From Microcebus murinus (Eukaryota > Chordata > Mammalia > Primates > Cheirogaleidae), in the NCBI RefSeq assembly GCF_040939455.1, contig NC_134106.1:88791001-88855000 (forward strand): a stretch of 64,000 bases of DNA, written 5' to 3'. Under the pieces are notes generated by a model that was not told the origin of the DNA, made no database searches, and saw only the letters and a program-made list of their open reading frames with translations. The first letter of the stretch is position 1. Each line of letters begins with the position of its first letter. Below, in pieces: positions 21,740 through 33,734 of this stretch. The position numbers and the translations under genes were made by a program.

Positions 21740-23565
21740 TCACAAAAACCTCTTCACATGTCTAACGTATACAATTTGGTGAGACTGGACATATATACAT
21801 GCATCCATGATACTATCACAACAATCAAGGTAATAAATGTATTCTTCACCTCCAAAATTTTCTGTACCCCTTTCTAGGTGGTAAGAATATTTAACAGAAA
21901 ATCTAGCCTTTTAACAAAATTTTAAGTACACAGTACAGTATTGTCAACTATAGATACTATGTCATACAGCAAATCTCTAGAATGTATTCAGCTTAACCAC
22001 TTTGGTACCGTGCTCACGGGCCGTGAAACCTTGCCCACAGCCGGCACTCATAGTCTGCATGGTAGTTTGTGCTGTGCATTGACAAAGAATCCGTTTTGCT
22101 CTTGTGTGATGAGGAAAGCTTTAAAGCACTGAAAGCTTGTGTTACTTTACAGGCAGCTTTACTTGTAATGTAAATCAGAATAGGTAACATATACTTATGT
22201 ATTTTCATTACATTATTTTTAAATGTTCACAATTTTATTTTGATAAATGAAAAATTAGAAAAATCATGCCATGGCTGTCGGCTAAAGTCACTGTGCGTGT
22301 TCATCTGTGGCTATCTACTATAGTCAACACAGGTACCGAAGTGGTTAAATAACTGAAATTTTATATCTTTGAACAACAACTCTCCCCACCCCAGGCCCTG
22401 GCAACCACTGCCCTCTGATTCTTTGAGTTTCCCTAATTTATATGCTTCATGTATGTAGAATCATATAGTATTTAACTTTCTGGGACTGGTTATTAAACTT
22501 AGAATTGTATCTTCCAGGTCCATCCATGCTATAGCAAATGGTGGAATGTCTTTCTTTTATAAGACTGAATAACATTCTATTGTATACATGTTCAACATTT
22601 CTTTATCCATTTATCAAATTTGGGTTGTTTTTCATACCTTGGCTGCTATGAAAATCATGAACTTGGGCATTCTATTATAGCAACTGTTGGAAAGTTTGAT
22701 TTCAATTCTTTTAGATATTGCATATATGCCGAGAAAGAGGACTGCTGGATCTATGGTAGTTTTATTTTTAATTTTTGGAGGAATCACTATACTATTTTTT
22801 ATAGTAGCCACATCATTTAGCATTCCCACCAATATAGTGCAAGTGTTACAATTTTTCCATATCCTCACCAACACAGTCTTTTAATTTTTTTGTAATAGCC
22901 ATATTGACAGGTGAGAGGTGATACTTCATTGTGCTTTTAATTTGCATTTTCTTAATTAGTGATGTTGAAAATTTTTTTCATATACCTGTTAGCCATTTGT
23001 ATTAATATATTTTCTTTTGAGAGATGTCTGTTTAGATCTTTTTCCCATTTTTAAATCAGGTTGTTGTATTGCTATAAATTTGTTTGACTGATATGTTCTG
23101 GATACAAACTCCTTATTAGATATATAGCTTGCAAATATTTTTCTCATTCTATAGATTGTCTGTTCATGCTGCTGTATCCTTTGCTGTGCAGAAACTTTTT
23201 AGTCTGATATAATCACACTTGGGTTTTTTTGTTTGTTTGTTTTGTTGTTGTTTGTTTTGTTTCTCTTGCCTGAGCTTTTGTGGTCAATTCTAAAAAATCA
23301 TTGCTAATGCCATATGGCTTTTCCCTATGTTTTCTTCTAGTAGTTTTAGAGGTTTATGTTTTATGTTTATGTATTTAATCCATATTAAGTTGATTTTTTA
23401 GTATAGTATATGTTAAAGTTCCAATTTTATTCTCTGGGGTGTAGATATTTAGTTTTTCCAAAACAATTTATTAAAGGGACTATCATTTCCCTGTTGTGTG
23501 TTTTTGGCACTTTTGTTAAAGATCAGTTGACTCTATATGCATAGATTCATTTCTGGGCACCAAAT
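21740..23565 (-). mobile_element. Ancient L1M 3' part, host of the piggyBac-type element
   Basis: Antisense L1M 3'UTR starts around 'gtatacaatttggtgagac...tgatactatcacaacaatcaag'. It continues through 'ctatagatactatgtcatacagcaaatctctaga', is cut at 21997-22344, and resumes with 'ataactgaaattttatatctttgaac'. ORF2 C-terminus follows ('attcccaccaatatagtgca' near 22820) up to about 23565. A (TTTG)n patch sits at 23226-23265. All frames are broken; 'AVLFLGIY' on the minus strand near 22740 is the typical L1 C-terminal block. Confidence 0.85.
21997..22344. mobile_element. Non-autonomous piggyBac-type transposon (348 bp)
   Basis: Both ends abut TTAA (21993-21996 and 22345-22348), the fixed target of piggyBac transposases. 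Terminal inverted repeats are CCACTTTGGTACC at the left and, reverse-complemented, CCACTTCGGTACC at the right (12 of 13). A subterminal palindrome, ccgtgctcacgg, lies at 22008-22019. The host L1M text reads straight across when the element and one TTAA are removed. It is too short for a transposase, and its open frames have no motif. The structure is directly visible. Attribution to a lemur-lineage piggyBac family is inference, as I cannot compare with the library. Confidence 0.9.
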
Positions 23566-23574
23566 ATTCATATA

Positions 23575-24980
23575 TTATGCTTAAGTATCAAATTTAAACT
23601 ATGTTTCCTAAAATATTTTATTATGAATTTTTTGCTTATTTATGAATTATATATAGATACTATTGCCAATATATACAATATAAAATAAAAGCAAAGCAAA
23701 ATATAAATAAAAGCATATGTAAACAAATATATAAATATTATAAATATGTAATATTTTATTGCAAACTCAGAAACATGTACTCTAAATGCCAAATTATAGC
23801 TCACTGCATGTAATTAAATTCTTATTTTACCACCTTTGTCTTTTTCTATCTTTTCACTTTTTAAAATAATTTTTACACATTTTTCTTTGATTAAATTATT
23901 TAAGATTGATTTTCAGAAGTGCGGAGACTGAAATTTTATCAGAGACTCCCTAGATTAAAATTCAGTCCTCAATCCTTTACTTTTCTTCTCCTGAAATACA
24001 AAACACAACACTATATAAAGAGTGAGTCTTACCTTCAAGTCAGGATTTTTGAAATAGATTATTTAATACATTCAACATTTATTCTGCTTATGAAACTCCA
24101 TGTGCATGAGATACCTAGGTAAATGGTACAGAAAGCATGTCTTGTTTTCTCTTTACTATCAAGTGTAATAGAATTAGATATAAAGTTGGTATTTGTCTAG
24201 TCAGATTACTTTATGGCAGGAATTGTGAACTCCTATGTTTCAGGAAGAGGGACAAAATATGGATAAACCAGATTTTTCCCAAGGTCACTTTTCAGTAATA
24301 GAATCCAATTGTAGGGGTTACTGGTCTGTGTTTTAACCCCCCAAATAGATAGTTTTATAGAAACACTGTCTACAGATATCCACTAAATTTAGGGAAGTAA
24401 ATTCTTGTATTGATGGCTATCCTGAAAATGATTTCTTTTTTAAAACTGGTAAAACATGTCAGAGAAGAAATTGAGAGACACCAAGAAAAGATCCTTTCAA
24501 GTACCCTCCTGGTGGAGATTAAGTGTTCACTAGGAGGGCATTTCTCCTTGGGCACTCCTGCTGTCCATCTTGTGACTAGATCATGACTATCTGCATATTC
24601 CCCCAAATGTTCTGATTTTATTTTATCAAATTGGGAATAACTAACTGAAAAAGTTAAATGTAAGTCATTTCTGTGCTTTAAGATTCACATATAAAATATC
24701 AGAACCACCATTCTATCTCAGAATTGATTGATAGCAAGAAGAGGCTGATTATTAACACCAAGCATGTTGCATGCATAAATTCTTTTAACCATCAAAACAA
24801 ATTTGAGAGTAAAATTTTATTATATATACTTAGAGGCGAGAAAACTAAATCCAAAAAGTTATGTGTATTGTGCTCACATTCAGATAATGACTATGTATTT
24901 TCATGCCCAATGGTCTCTTTGTGTCAAAAACATTTATACAAATAGGTCTACCTATTATTATTATTTTCCTTATATATGCC
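23575..24980. other. Unique AT-rich non-coding sequence
   Basis: Very AT-rich between 23630 and 23770. No repeat family or exon was recognised. Short open frames on both strands have no motif. Confidence 0.4.
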
Positions 24981-24984
24981 ATGC

Positions 24985-25525
24985 TGCTTTTTAATAGTGT
25001 ATATGTAAAGTATACAACAATGTGTTTTGATATGCATATATATAGTGAAATGATTACTAGAGTGGACCATATTAACATAGGCATCTCGTCACATACTTAC
25101 TTTTGTGTGTGTGTGTATGTGTGATAAGAGCACCTAAAATTTATTCTGTTAGCTAATTTTCAGTATATAATACAATATTATTAACTGTATTCATCAGGCT
25201 ATACATTTGATCTCTAGACTCCCATATCCTACATAGCTGCAACTTTGTATCCTTTGACCTACACTCCCCATTTTCCCTACCCCCCTCCCTTGGTAACTAC
25301 CATTCTACTCTGCTCACATGAATTTGACTTCCTTATATTCTACATATAAGGAAGATCATACAGTGTTTGTCTTTCTGTGACTGGATTATTTCACTTAGCA
25401 CGATGTCTTCGAGGTTCATCCTTGTCACATATTCCATAATCTCCTCTTTTTATAAGGCTGAAAAACATTCCACTGTACACATATATCACTAATTTTTATC
25501 CATTCATATAAGCTACTTTTTAGTT
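24985..25525 (-). mobile_element. Ancient L1M 3'UTR and ORF2 end
   Basis: The antisense L1M 3'UTR is collinear: 'gtaaagtatacaacaatgtgttttgatatgcata', 'gaccatattaacataggcatctcgtcacatactta', 'gagcacctaaaatttattctgttagc', 'tttgatctctaga', 'tttgtatcctttgacctacactcccc', then 'cacgatgtcttcgaggttcatcc'. It is truncated at about 25525. A (GT)n patch (25104-25117) lies where the consensus has T/G runs. Confidence 0.8.
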
Positions 25526-26374
25526 TAACATCTTTATTTCAAACTCCAACTCTTCCTGTCAATATTTTTTAAAAACTGGCTGCCAAATAACTTCTCATTT
25601 TTGGATATTTTGGATGTTTTGGATATTTCAGATGAAGTGCTTCTCCCAAGCTTGAACTGATCACTACCAAACATTTAAGTATGATATGCTATAGAAACAG
25701 CTTACAAACAGGAGATGCACATACCATTTTGCTAAATAAATCATACTGTAGGCTCCATTTTACTTTCACCACTGCCCAGTACTAGAGTTCATCAGAGTAA
25801 CTGAGTTGACATACTGAGATATACTTATCTTTCCCAATTGTTCATTTAAAATTGTTAATTGTAATTCAAATTACTCTACATTTATACTGTACAATTACTG
25901 TACATTTATAATATGTAATTGTCACCTTTGAACATACGCACCTTATAAATTATGAATATTTTTCTAAACTACTATATATTAGTTGCCCTACAAACCCCTT
26001 ATCATTTAAATGACAAGTCTTGGCTTATGATTTATCATTTTAATGACATGTGACCAGCATTCAACCACTCTCTCAAAAGCCACCATAAATGTCTTTGCAA
26101 ATAAAAGCAATACGTATTGGTGAGTTAAGATACTATTCTATAGCAATAAATTATTCAACATATAATAGTTTTCTTAGGCCAGAAAGATAAATTATTTACC
26201 CATCCAATTCCTTTTTTCTTTCTGTATTTTGGTGAGTAGGTTTATAAACCTGGAATATAGATTTTCAAGAAATAAATTATGGAATTTCCTGTCAGATAGT
26301 CATGAATTGGTAGCCTACAAAAGGATTATGGGAATAGAAACTTCAAAGTATTATAGTGACTAAAGTATCATTGA
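25526..26374. other. Unique non-coding sequence
   Basis: No family was recognised. A small 12-bp tandem pattern (ggatattttggatgttttgg) is seen at about 25603-25630. Confidence 0.4.
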
Positions 26375-26382
26375 GCCCAGAG

Positions 26383-26559
26383 CTGTGGTCCCCAACCCCT
26401 GAGCAGTGGCCCAGTGCCAGCACATGGCCTGTTAGGAAACAGATGGGGCATCACCACCTGAGCTCTGCACTCCCCACCCCCGCACCTCTCCATCCCTGGT
26501 CCATGGAAAAACTGTCTCATGAAATAGGTCCCTGGTGCCAAAAAGGTTGGGGAATGCTG
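26383..26559. mobile_element. MER1-type hAT element, internally deleted (177 bp)
   Basis: Ends are ctgtggtccccaacc and ggttggggaatgctg. Flanking 8-mers gcccagag (26375-26382) and gctcagag (26560-26567) match 7 of 8, the hAT target duplication. Internal text 'ggcctgttaggaaacag' and 'cctggtgccaaaaagg' is typical of MER1. The middle of the roughly 430-bp family is missing here but present in the copy at 32584. Confidence 0.85.
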
Positions 26560-26614
26560 GCTCAGAGAAATGAAGGGCTTTCCAAGGAATGGTATAGCTG
26601 GTCATTAAAGTAAT

Positions 26615-27093
26615 GTATTAGTTTACTGGAGCTGTTGTAACAAAGTTTCATAAGATGAATAAGTTAAACCATAGATATTTATTTTATCACAGTTCTGGAG
26701 CCTGAAAATCCAAGATCAGGGTGTTGGTGAGGATAGTTTCTTCAGAGGAGTGCGAGGAAGAGTCTGTTCCATGTCCGTCACATAGCACCCAGTAGGTTGA
26801 TAACAATGTTTGGTATTCCTTGGTGTGTGGAAGTATCATTCTGATTTCTGTCTTCATCTCCATATAGTGTGCACCTCACATGTGTGTGTATCTTTATGTC
26901 CAATTATTCACCTTCCTATGAGGATACTTGTTTTATTGGATTGGGGGGGGGCATCCTGCCCCAGTATGACCTCTTCTTAACCTACCAAATTATATCTCCA
27001 GTGATCCTATTTTCAAATAAGGCCATGTTTTGATGCCATGGGGGTTAAGACTTCAGTAAATGAATTTTGAGGGGAGACAACTCAACCTATTAG
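26615..27093 (-). repeat. LTR-like repeat relic (MaLR/ERVL class)
   Basis: It opens with 'tattagtttactggagctgttgtaacaaagt', followed by 'tatttattttatcacagttctggagcctgaaaatccaagatcaggg' and closes 'aatgaattttgaggggagacaactcaacc'. The copy at 40493-40873 has the same order. It is solo, with no internal region. A G9 run (26943-26951) is embedded. The hAT at 27096 inserted at its right edge. Confidence 0.65.
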
Positions 27094-27095
27094 AG

Positions 27096-27286
27096 CAGGG
27101 GTCCTCAAACTTTTTAAACAAGGGGCCAGTTCACTGTCCCTCAGACCATTGGAGAGCATACACTGTGGGCGTGGGACGAGTTGGCTGCTAAGCAGGACAG
27201 GCAGCTGCGGCAAAAACACTCAGCCTGTGGATAAATGTCCTAGGCAGGTAGCATGTGGCCCGCAGCCTGTAGTTTGAGGACACCTG
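27096..27286. mobile_element. Short non-autonomous hAT element (191 bp), perfect 8-bp duplication
   Basis: Terminal repeats are caggggtcctcaaact and agtttgaggacacctg (15 of 16 paired). The 8-mer tattagag is identical on both sides (27088-27095 and 27287-27294). It is related to 10081-10269 but in reverse orientation: the 'ggccagttcactgtccctcagacc' end is at the left here and at the right there. The interiors differ, so the two are different deletion derivatives of one family. Confidence 0.92.
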
Positions 27287-27294
27287 TATTAGAG

Positions 27295-27955
27295 CAACTA
27301 AATATTTTAGTCCATGGGTGGCACTAGATTGGGCACTCCAGGGAATATAAATATAACACAGGAGCCCTTCTTGTTGTCAAAGGAAAAGAACCCAAACTCT
27401 GGCCTAGAAAGCCATGCCCAGTAAGCCTTAAGTGAATGGTCACGCTGTTATTGGATTACACGTTGGTTTTATACATTTCAGGGAGGCAGGAATTATATGT
27501 AAAGTCATAAACCAATACATGGAAGATATATATTGGTTTGGCCCCAAAAGGCAGGACATATCAAAGGAAGACATTACAGATTATAGATGGGTTTAAAGAT
27601 CCTTTGATTTATAATTGGTGAAAGTAATAAAGCTTTGTCTAAAGTCTTGGAATGTTTTAAGTCAAGATAAGGAAGTCTGTTAATCAGAGATAAGCCATTG
27701 GACATATATGCGCACTTGTGGTTTAGACTTTGTTTTGAACAACCTTAGCTACAGAGGACATCTCCAAGAAGGGACAGGAGGCATGATGAGGCATGTCTGA
27801 CCTCCCTTCTCATGGACAGCAGAGGAGGTCCAGTCAGTGATCAGGAGGGATTAAGATTTTATTTTAGTTCTTATTGCTCTCAAAGAGGATATGTTGAGTT
27901 TAAGAACATAGAATGATTACTTGGGGAGATGTAGGTTTAAATGCAAAAGGAGACT
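27295..27955. other. Unique non-coding sequence
   Basis: No repeat or gene was recognised. Confidence 0.4.
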
Positions 27956-27959
27956 GGCT

Positions 27960-28170
27960 TTCAAGTAGAGAGTCAAGGATATAGAACCAGTTCTGACAAT
28001 AACTTCCTGTGACCTTGAACAGTTTACTTTACCAGACTTTGGTTTCCTCATATATTAGATGCAATTCTTCAATTGGCTGCCAAACGGTAATAAGCATTAG
28101 TCGGGTCTTGGAGATATGCTGTAATAGATGATTCCTAAGGTCTCTTTCAATTCTGAGAGATTGTGGTTTA
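27960..28170 (+). repeat. MIR-type SINE relic
   Basis: 'cttcctgtgaccttgaacagtttactttaccagactttggtttcctcatatattagatg' is the MIR core and 'attcctaaggtctctttcaattctgagagatt' its 3' part. The minus-strand open frame 28029-28217 is a shadow. Confidence 0.65.
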
Positions 28171-28179
28171 GGTCTAGAA

Positions 28180-29405
28180 GAGTCTGCTTTTGAGCTATCA
28201 GTCAAGCTGGACACCAAATATTGACCAACTGGGTTGTGTCCCTCTTTCCTTTCTTCACTGCCTCTCTATGTCGTGTGTTTCCCTGATACTACATGCTTTC
28301 ATGACATAATTGCTCTAGGCTTATGCCTCCAATTTTGATTTCTGTGAATCCTAATCAATATGAGTTGACTGATGCTCAGGAGATAAAGTCATGTTCCAGA
28401 AATTATATTTTTAAAAAGTAGTAAAACTGGGATTTATTTTTAAGTATATTTTATTCTAAAATTACTGCATTTTTCCTCTACTATGCCATGAAATATCTAT
28501 TGTTTATAGAAAATGCAACCTTTCTAATTTTTTTCAATTTGATTTGGAGTGTTTTAAATTTTACTCTAGCTTCATTTTTTAATTTTAATTGTTTTTGTGT
28601 TTCCTAACACAGGCATGAAACATAATAAGATTTTGAAATACTTTGTTTGCTCCTTATGCAGTTGGGTCAGGACAGTTGCCTATATAATCTTTGGGGGAGA
28701 AAGAGCAATTAGGTTGTCTCTATAACCTCTTGGTGTCAAAGGACAGCTTGACCCAATTATTAAGTGCTGATGTCTTTGGTGTTGAATGTGGAACATTAAG
28801 GAGTTCTCTTCTCACTGCCAGAGGCCTGAGATTGTTAAATGTTACAGTCTTGTCAGCCTCCCTAATCATAAGCAGCTAAATGAGGGGAAAAATATCCAGT
28901 GTTTCCAAATCTGAATCAAGTCTGCTATTTGAAGTGCAGAGACATGGTAATGACACTTGTCAGAGAAATGTTCTAGCCAACAGTGATACAGTGCCCTGGA
29001 TAATGAGTTTAAGCAATCACCTAGACCTTGGTGAGTCATCTTAAATATAAAATAGAAAAATAAAAAAGAAACAAACAACAACTTTTAAATTATTGAAAAA
29101 AACAATAGATAAAATGATATGAGGGCCATCTTTGGTTCTTCCAATTCTGAACTAAGCCCCTTGCTGCCCTTGTGTCAGGTCAGGCCAACAAGTTATACCA
29201 GATGACATCAAAGTCCTCATATATTTATTCTGTTCTCATTGTACAAAGTAACTAACCTGAAATAAATTGAAGCCTTCATCAATAAATAGTATTAGTTTCA
29301 TTAAGTTTCATTATACATGTGTGTGTGTACATATCATATAACATAAAGATGCAGTATATGATTTGGTTAGATATATGTGTATATGTGCATATGTAATCAT
29401 ACACA
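28180..29405. other. Unique non-coding sequence
   Basis: No family was recognised. Short open frames (28691-28879 plus, 28866-29081 minus) have no motif and no splice context. Confidence 0.4.
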
Positions 29406-29410
29406 ATTAA

Positions 29411-29436
29411 ATATATATATATATATATATATATAA
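29411..29436. repeat. (TA)n microsatellite
   Basis: About 13 perfect AT units after 'aattaaat'. Confidence 0.9.
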
Positions 29437-29659
29437 AGTTTTGATTTAGAATGGCTCATAATTGCTAATCAAATGATTTCTCTGTTAGCAATTGAACTTA
29501 CAATGGGGCAAGCCACATGCCTGCTTTACTTCTCAATTTTCTCATTATGGTATCTATTTGTCTCTCAGCTCTTAAATGCATTTTATAACATGAGTTGCAA
29601 AGTATATCACATATATCCAACAGAAGAAACACATCAAGACCCTCTCATGTACCCACAGT

Positions 29660-30120
29660 GTAATTGGTGTTCTTTAAGTTCCAGGCAACAGAAACCCAAT
29701 GCAATAAAATTAATCAAAACATGGAATTTCATTAATTCACATCAGTGAGAAGGACATGGTAGATCTTACCTCAGGCACATATGAGTACATAGATTTCAAT
29801 GAAAGTGGTGTGGCACCATTTTCTTAAAGCTCTACAACTTGTTTTTTTCCTGTTCTGGGCTCTTGGTCACCTACTTCAGGCTGATACTCTTTGCATAATA
29901 GAGAATGTATCCAAACACTGCCTTGCTTCATAATTTCCTGGATTCCGATGGAAGACGCTTTAGAACTGCTATGTCAGTCCTGGGAAGAACTTTAGATTGA
30001 TCTGACTTGGGTAATGTGGCAGTCTCTAAACCAACCACTAGGGCTGTGTGGACAATGTTCCATGCAAGTCTAGACCAGAATACTCCATCCGCTCCTGGAA
30101 CTACCAGGATCCACCTGTGA
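29660..30120. repeat. Old interspersed repeat, family not assigned
   Basis: 'ccaggcaacagaaacccaatgcaa', 'catggaatttcattaattcac', 'cttacctcaggcac' and 'agtcctgggaagaactttagattgatctgacttgggtaatgtggc' keep the order of a widespread old mammalian repeat that begins 'gcaacagaaacccaactcaa' and ends with a 'ctgacttgggtcac' block. I cannot give the library name. Confidence 0.45.
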
Positions 30121-30124
30121 AAAG

Positions 30125-32295
30125 AATTGGTATGAAGACAGATTGGTCATGCTTCACACAGATTTATTCCTAGATACTGCAAAGAAGTGAGTCATTTGCT
30201 TAATCCAATACAAACTGAGCTATATTGCTTACAAATAAGAGTTCTGATACAATATCTTGAAGGCGTATTTTCCCTGAATCTTCAACATGAGCCTCTGCTT
30301 TAACCATTGTAATTCACTTTGAATTTCCTGTTCTTTCATACATTCTCATACGTGTTTATCTTTTCAATTTTCTCTTCTTCCTAGAATCTTTTAGCATGCA
30401 TATTCTGTACCTTTCTCCACCTACATCTCCAGAATCTTGCCACACACAAAAAGTTAAATAAATACACCAAAAACCAAACCAAACAAAAATAATATTTCAC
30501 CCACCTCTCTGGTTAATATTTTTGCCCAATGCTGGAATAGGGAATTATATTCTAAACTACCACAGCACCCTAGGTTTGTCTCTATTATTGCACTTACTAC
30601 AAGATACAGTGCTGTTTCTTGCATAATAGACTCTTGCATAAATAAGGCCTATTTTGACTTAAAATGGCAGAAACCAAAATTGAAGTAATTTATTTTAAAA
30701 ATGGGAAAAGTTTTGGAAATGTCCCCCAAATTCCAGAAATACCAGAGATCTGTCTAGTTACATCTGTTTTTGCTGACTTTGAATATCTCTTTTTTATTCT
30801 CCCTTTCCAGACATGCTTGGATATATGAAAACTGCCAGCTCCCAAGTCACATGCTATGTAGCTGTTACTACTGTAAAGGGCTTGACTTTTTGTCTTTGGA
30901 CACATTTTGTAAATCAATGTGAGATCTTTTGGGTCAGATCATTAGGAATCAACTCCTGCCCTGAAGTGTCTGGCTAGTAGGATTAAGGATCACACAGAAA
31001 AGAGACAGATGTTGGGGGTTCTATGTCATATACTTGAAATAGTAGCTGGCACATAATATGCATGCAGGATATGAATACATACAAAAAAAGATATTATCAC
31101 ACTGATACTCTCTAAAACTTAAACAGTGAAAAAAGTTTCCATTTCATACTCATCTAATAGTTCCCAGTTGGTGCAAGGCACTGGCTCCTCTGTCCTTTAG
31201 AGAATCCTTAATAATTGACTTTTTCAAATTTCAGCTCCCTGCACTTTTCATGTGTATAAAAAGGGTATGTATATTAAGGATATGTGGCCAAAAGGCCCAG
31301 ATTCGAGATTAATAACAAAAAGCTTTCTTGTGGGTTAACACTATATTTATTTAATTTTCCCCCCTAAAGGCTGTATTTTTTTCCTGATATTTTTCTCCAC
31401 AGCCAAAAAAGGGGTTTAAGAAATTAAAGGCTAGCTTGAATGTGGAAACTGAACTTTAACTACAGGGCAAAACACTAATTCTTGTCATACTATTCATGAG
31501 TGGTTATTAATAATGAGGACTTGCAACACTTTTATCTAAATCATCTTGGCCATGGAATTAAAATATACAGATTACTTTCCATTAACATCAAGATACCATG
31601 AATAAATGACCAAGTTTGTAATAATTAGAATCGGTTCCAAATGTTGTCCTGCATTCAACTTGCTACATTTCATTTTCTTTTCTTTTTTTACTGTTGCAAC
31701 CTCTATGCCTCCATTTCTTATTTATACAATGAGAATTTTAATAGTTTTCCTACATAAGTCAAGAGAGTAATGTGAAAGCAACATATATTTTCTTCTGCTT
31801 TAATGCATACATAAACATAGTGCCAGGTCTCCTATGTTAATTTATTTTCTCATCTTCAAGAAATGGTGGTTCTAGGATTTCTTTATAGCGGAAGCTAAGA
31901 GTAAGCATTTAGCTGGACCAAAATTTGGGGAACTTATCTTGAAGGTCTATATGCATATGAAACACATTACTGTAACTTAGATTGTGAGTTGTAGAAAAAA
32001 ATAGCAAACTATACTAAACATATTTTTATGACCTTTATTCATAATTAAGAAATTGTTAGGTTTTTCTGTCAAAGCATAAGTGCAACAAGGGAAATTTCTG
32101 GATGGATAAGAGGAGATTTGAGGGGCATGACTAGAGCCCCCAAACCTTCCTAAGGATGAACATGAACCCCATATTTCCCTGTAGCTTCTAGTCCAAATTT
32201 CTGGGCTCTATCATTGCAAAACTGCTGGAAAGAATTGCTACTGTTCTGATGTTCATTTATTTCTCATTTCAGAGCAATAATGCTCTTTCCAGCTA
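30125..32295. other. Mostly unique non-coding sequence
   Basis: A weak MIR-like tail ('agtagctggcacataatatgcatgc', 31040-31065) is present. No exon or RNA gene was recognised. Confidence 0.4.
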
Positions 32296-32299
32296 AAGC

Positions 32300-32430
32300 A
32301 TCTTCATTAAACAGATGACATTTGACCTAGACCTTAAAGTACAGGTAAATATTGTCTTGGAAAGGAAGTGGGACATGAACATTCAATAAATGTTATTCAT
32401 GAACATAAAGGCATGGACTATAGATGTCTC
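32300..32430 (+). repeat. L2 LINE relic
   Basis: 'agatgacatttgacctagaccttaaagtacag' and 'catgaacataaaggcatggac' match the L2 order 'gtgacatttgagctgggccttgaag...caaaggcatgga'. Confidence 0.5.
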
Positions 32431-32583
32431 TGACAAGCATAGAGAACAAGGTAAGTTTTGGTATGGTATAGATTAATTTACTAACTAACTGAATAGATAT
32501 CATGTTTAGATACTAAAAACACAACAGTGGATTAGACATTGTCCTGACCTCATAAGTTTTGGGGAAGGTTATGTTCCCTAGAC

Positions 32584-33010
32584 CAGCAGTCCCCAGCCAT
32601 TTTGGAACCAGGAATCAGTTTTGTGGAAGACAGTTTTTCCATGGACCAGGGGTAGGGGGATGGCTTTGGGATGATTCAAGCACATTACATTCATTGTGCA
32701 GTCAAAGCTTTCTGCTATTGATAATCTGTATTTGCAGCCGCTCCCCAGCACTAGCATCACTGCCTCAGCTCCACCTCAGATCATCAGGCATTAGATTTTC
32801 ATAAGGAGCCAGCAACCCAGATCCCTCTCATGCAGTTTACAATAGGGTAGAGCTCCTATGAGAATCTAATGCCTCTGCTGATCTGACAGGAGGTGGAGCT
32901 TATGATGAAGCTTCTCTTGCATGACCACTGCTCACCGCCTACTGTGCAGCCTTATTCCTAACAGAACATGGCCTGGTACTGGTCTGTGGCCCAGGGGTTT
33001 GGGTTCTCAG
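32584..33010. mobile_element. MER1-type hAT element, nearly complete
   Basis: Ends read cagcagtccccagcc and ggggtttgggttctcag, decayed MER1 termini. Internal blocks 'ttttgtggaagacagtttttccatggacc', 'gatcatcaggcattagattttcataagga', 'ctatgagaatctaatgcc' and 'tgatctgacaggaggtggagc' are characteristic. The inner 'ttctcata..aatctaatgcc' pair is the family's internal palindrome. Flanking 8-mers ccctagac and ctctaggg share five bases. Open frames 32559-32804 and 32578-32760 are shadows. Confidence 0.85.
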
Positions 33011-33134
33011 CTCTAGGGCACACATGTGGTGGACATTGAGAGGCATATTAATTCATTAATGTGAAGAGTCTTCAATAGCAAACAAAGGATTTAAGGCTTT
33101 ATCTTGTCTTTACATTTAAAGAGAAATAACTCTT

Positions 33135-33476
33135 CTTTTTTTCTTTTTCTTTTTTTTGAGACAGAGTCTCGCTTTGTTGTCCAGGCTAGAGTGAGTGCCG
33201 TGGCGTCAGCCTAGCTCACAGCAACCTCAAACTCCTGGGCTTGAGTGATCCTTCTGCCTCAGCCTCCCGAGTAGCTGGGACTACAGGCATGCACCACCAT
33301 GCCCGGCTAATTTTTTTTTATATATATATCAGTTGGCCAATTAATTTCTTTCTATTTATAGTAGAGACGGGGTCTCGCTCTTGCTCAGGCTGGTTTTGAA
33401 CTCCTGACCTTGAGCAATCCGCCCGCCTCGGCCTCCCAAGAGCTAGGATTACAGGCGTGAGCCACAGCGCCCGGCC
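33135..33476 (-). mobile_element. Alu SINE of strepsirrhine type
   Basis: Full antisense dimer: T-rich tail, 'gagacagagtctcgctttgttg', 'tggcgtcagcctagctcacagcaacctcaaactcctgggc', 'gccacagcgcccggcc'. The middle (33310-33362) carries the 'cagttggccaattaatttc' insert and 'ctatttatagtagagacgg' seen in lemur and galago Alus, absent from human Alus. A perfect 16-bp duplication, aagagaaataactctt, flanks it (33119-33134 and 33477-33492). It split a MIR. Confidence 0.95.
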
Positions 33477-33479
33477 AAG

Positions 33480-33730
33480 AGAAATAACTCTTATATGACA
33501 CTAATTGTATGTAAGGCACAATTCTAATAACTTTACCTTTATTCACTTATTTTTTTATTGGAACAACCTTATGATATAGGAATATACTTGTTATCTCCAT
33601 TTTATTGATAAGGAAACTTGAGGCATAGAGTAGTTTCTTAACCTTGCTAAAGACTCAGAGCTAATAAGAGACAGAACCATGACTTCAGCCCAGGTAGAGT
33701 GGCTTCAAAGTCTATGTGGTTTTACTGTTT
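33480..33730 (-). repeat. MIR SINE relic interrupted on its left by the Alu
   Basis: 'gtaaggcacaattctaataactttacctttattcac', 'ttatctccattttattgataaggaaacttgaggcatagag' and 'gagctaataagagacagaacc' follow antisense MIR in order. Confidence 0.75.
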
Positions 33731-33734
33731 GCAA

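Noticed and set aside
32559..32804. Open frames on both strands
   Set aside because: They lie wholly within the MER1 element.
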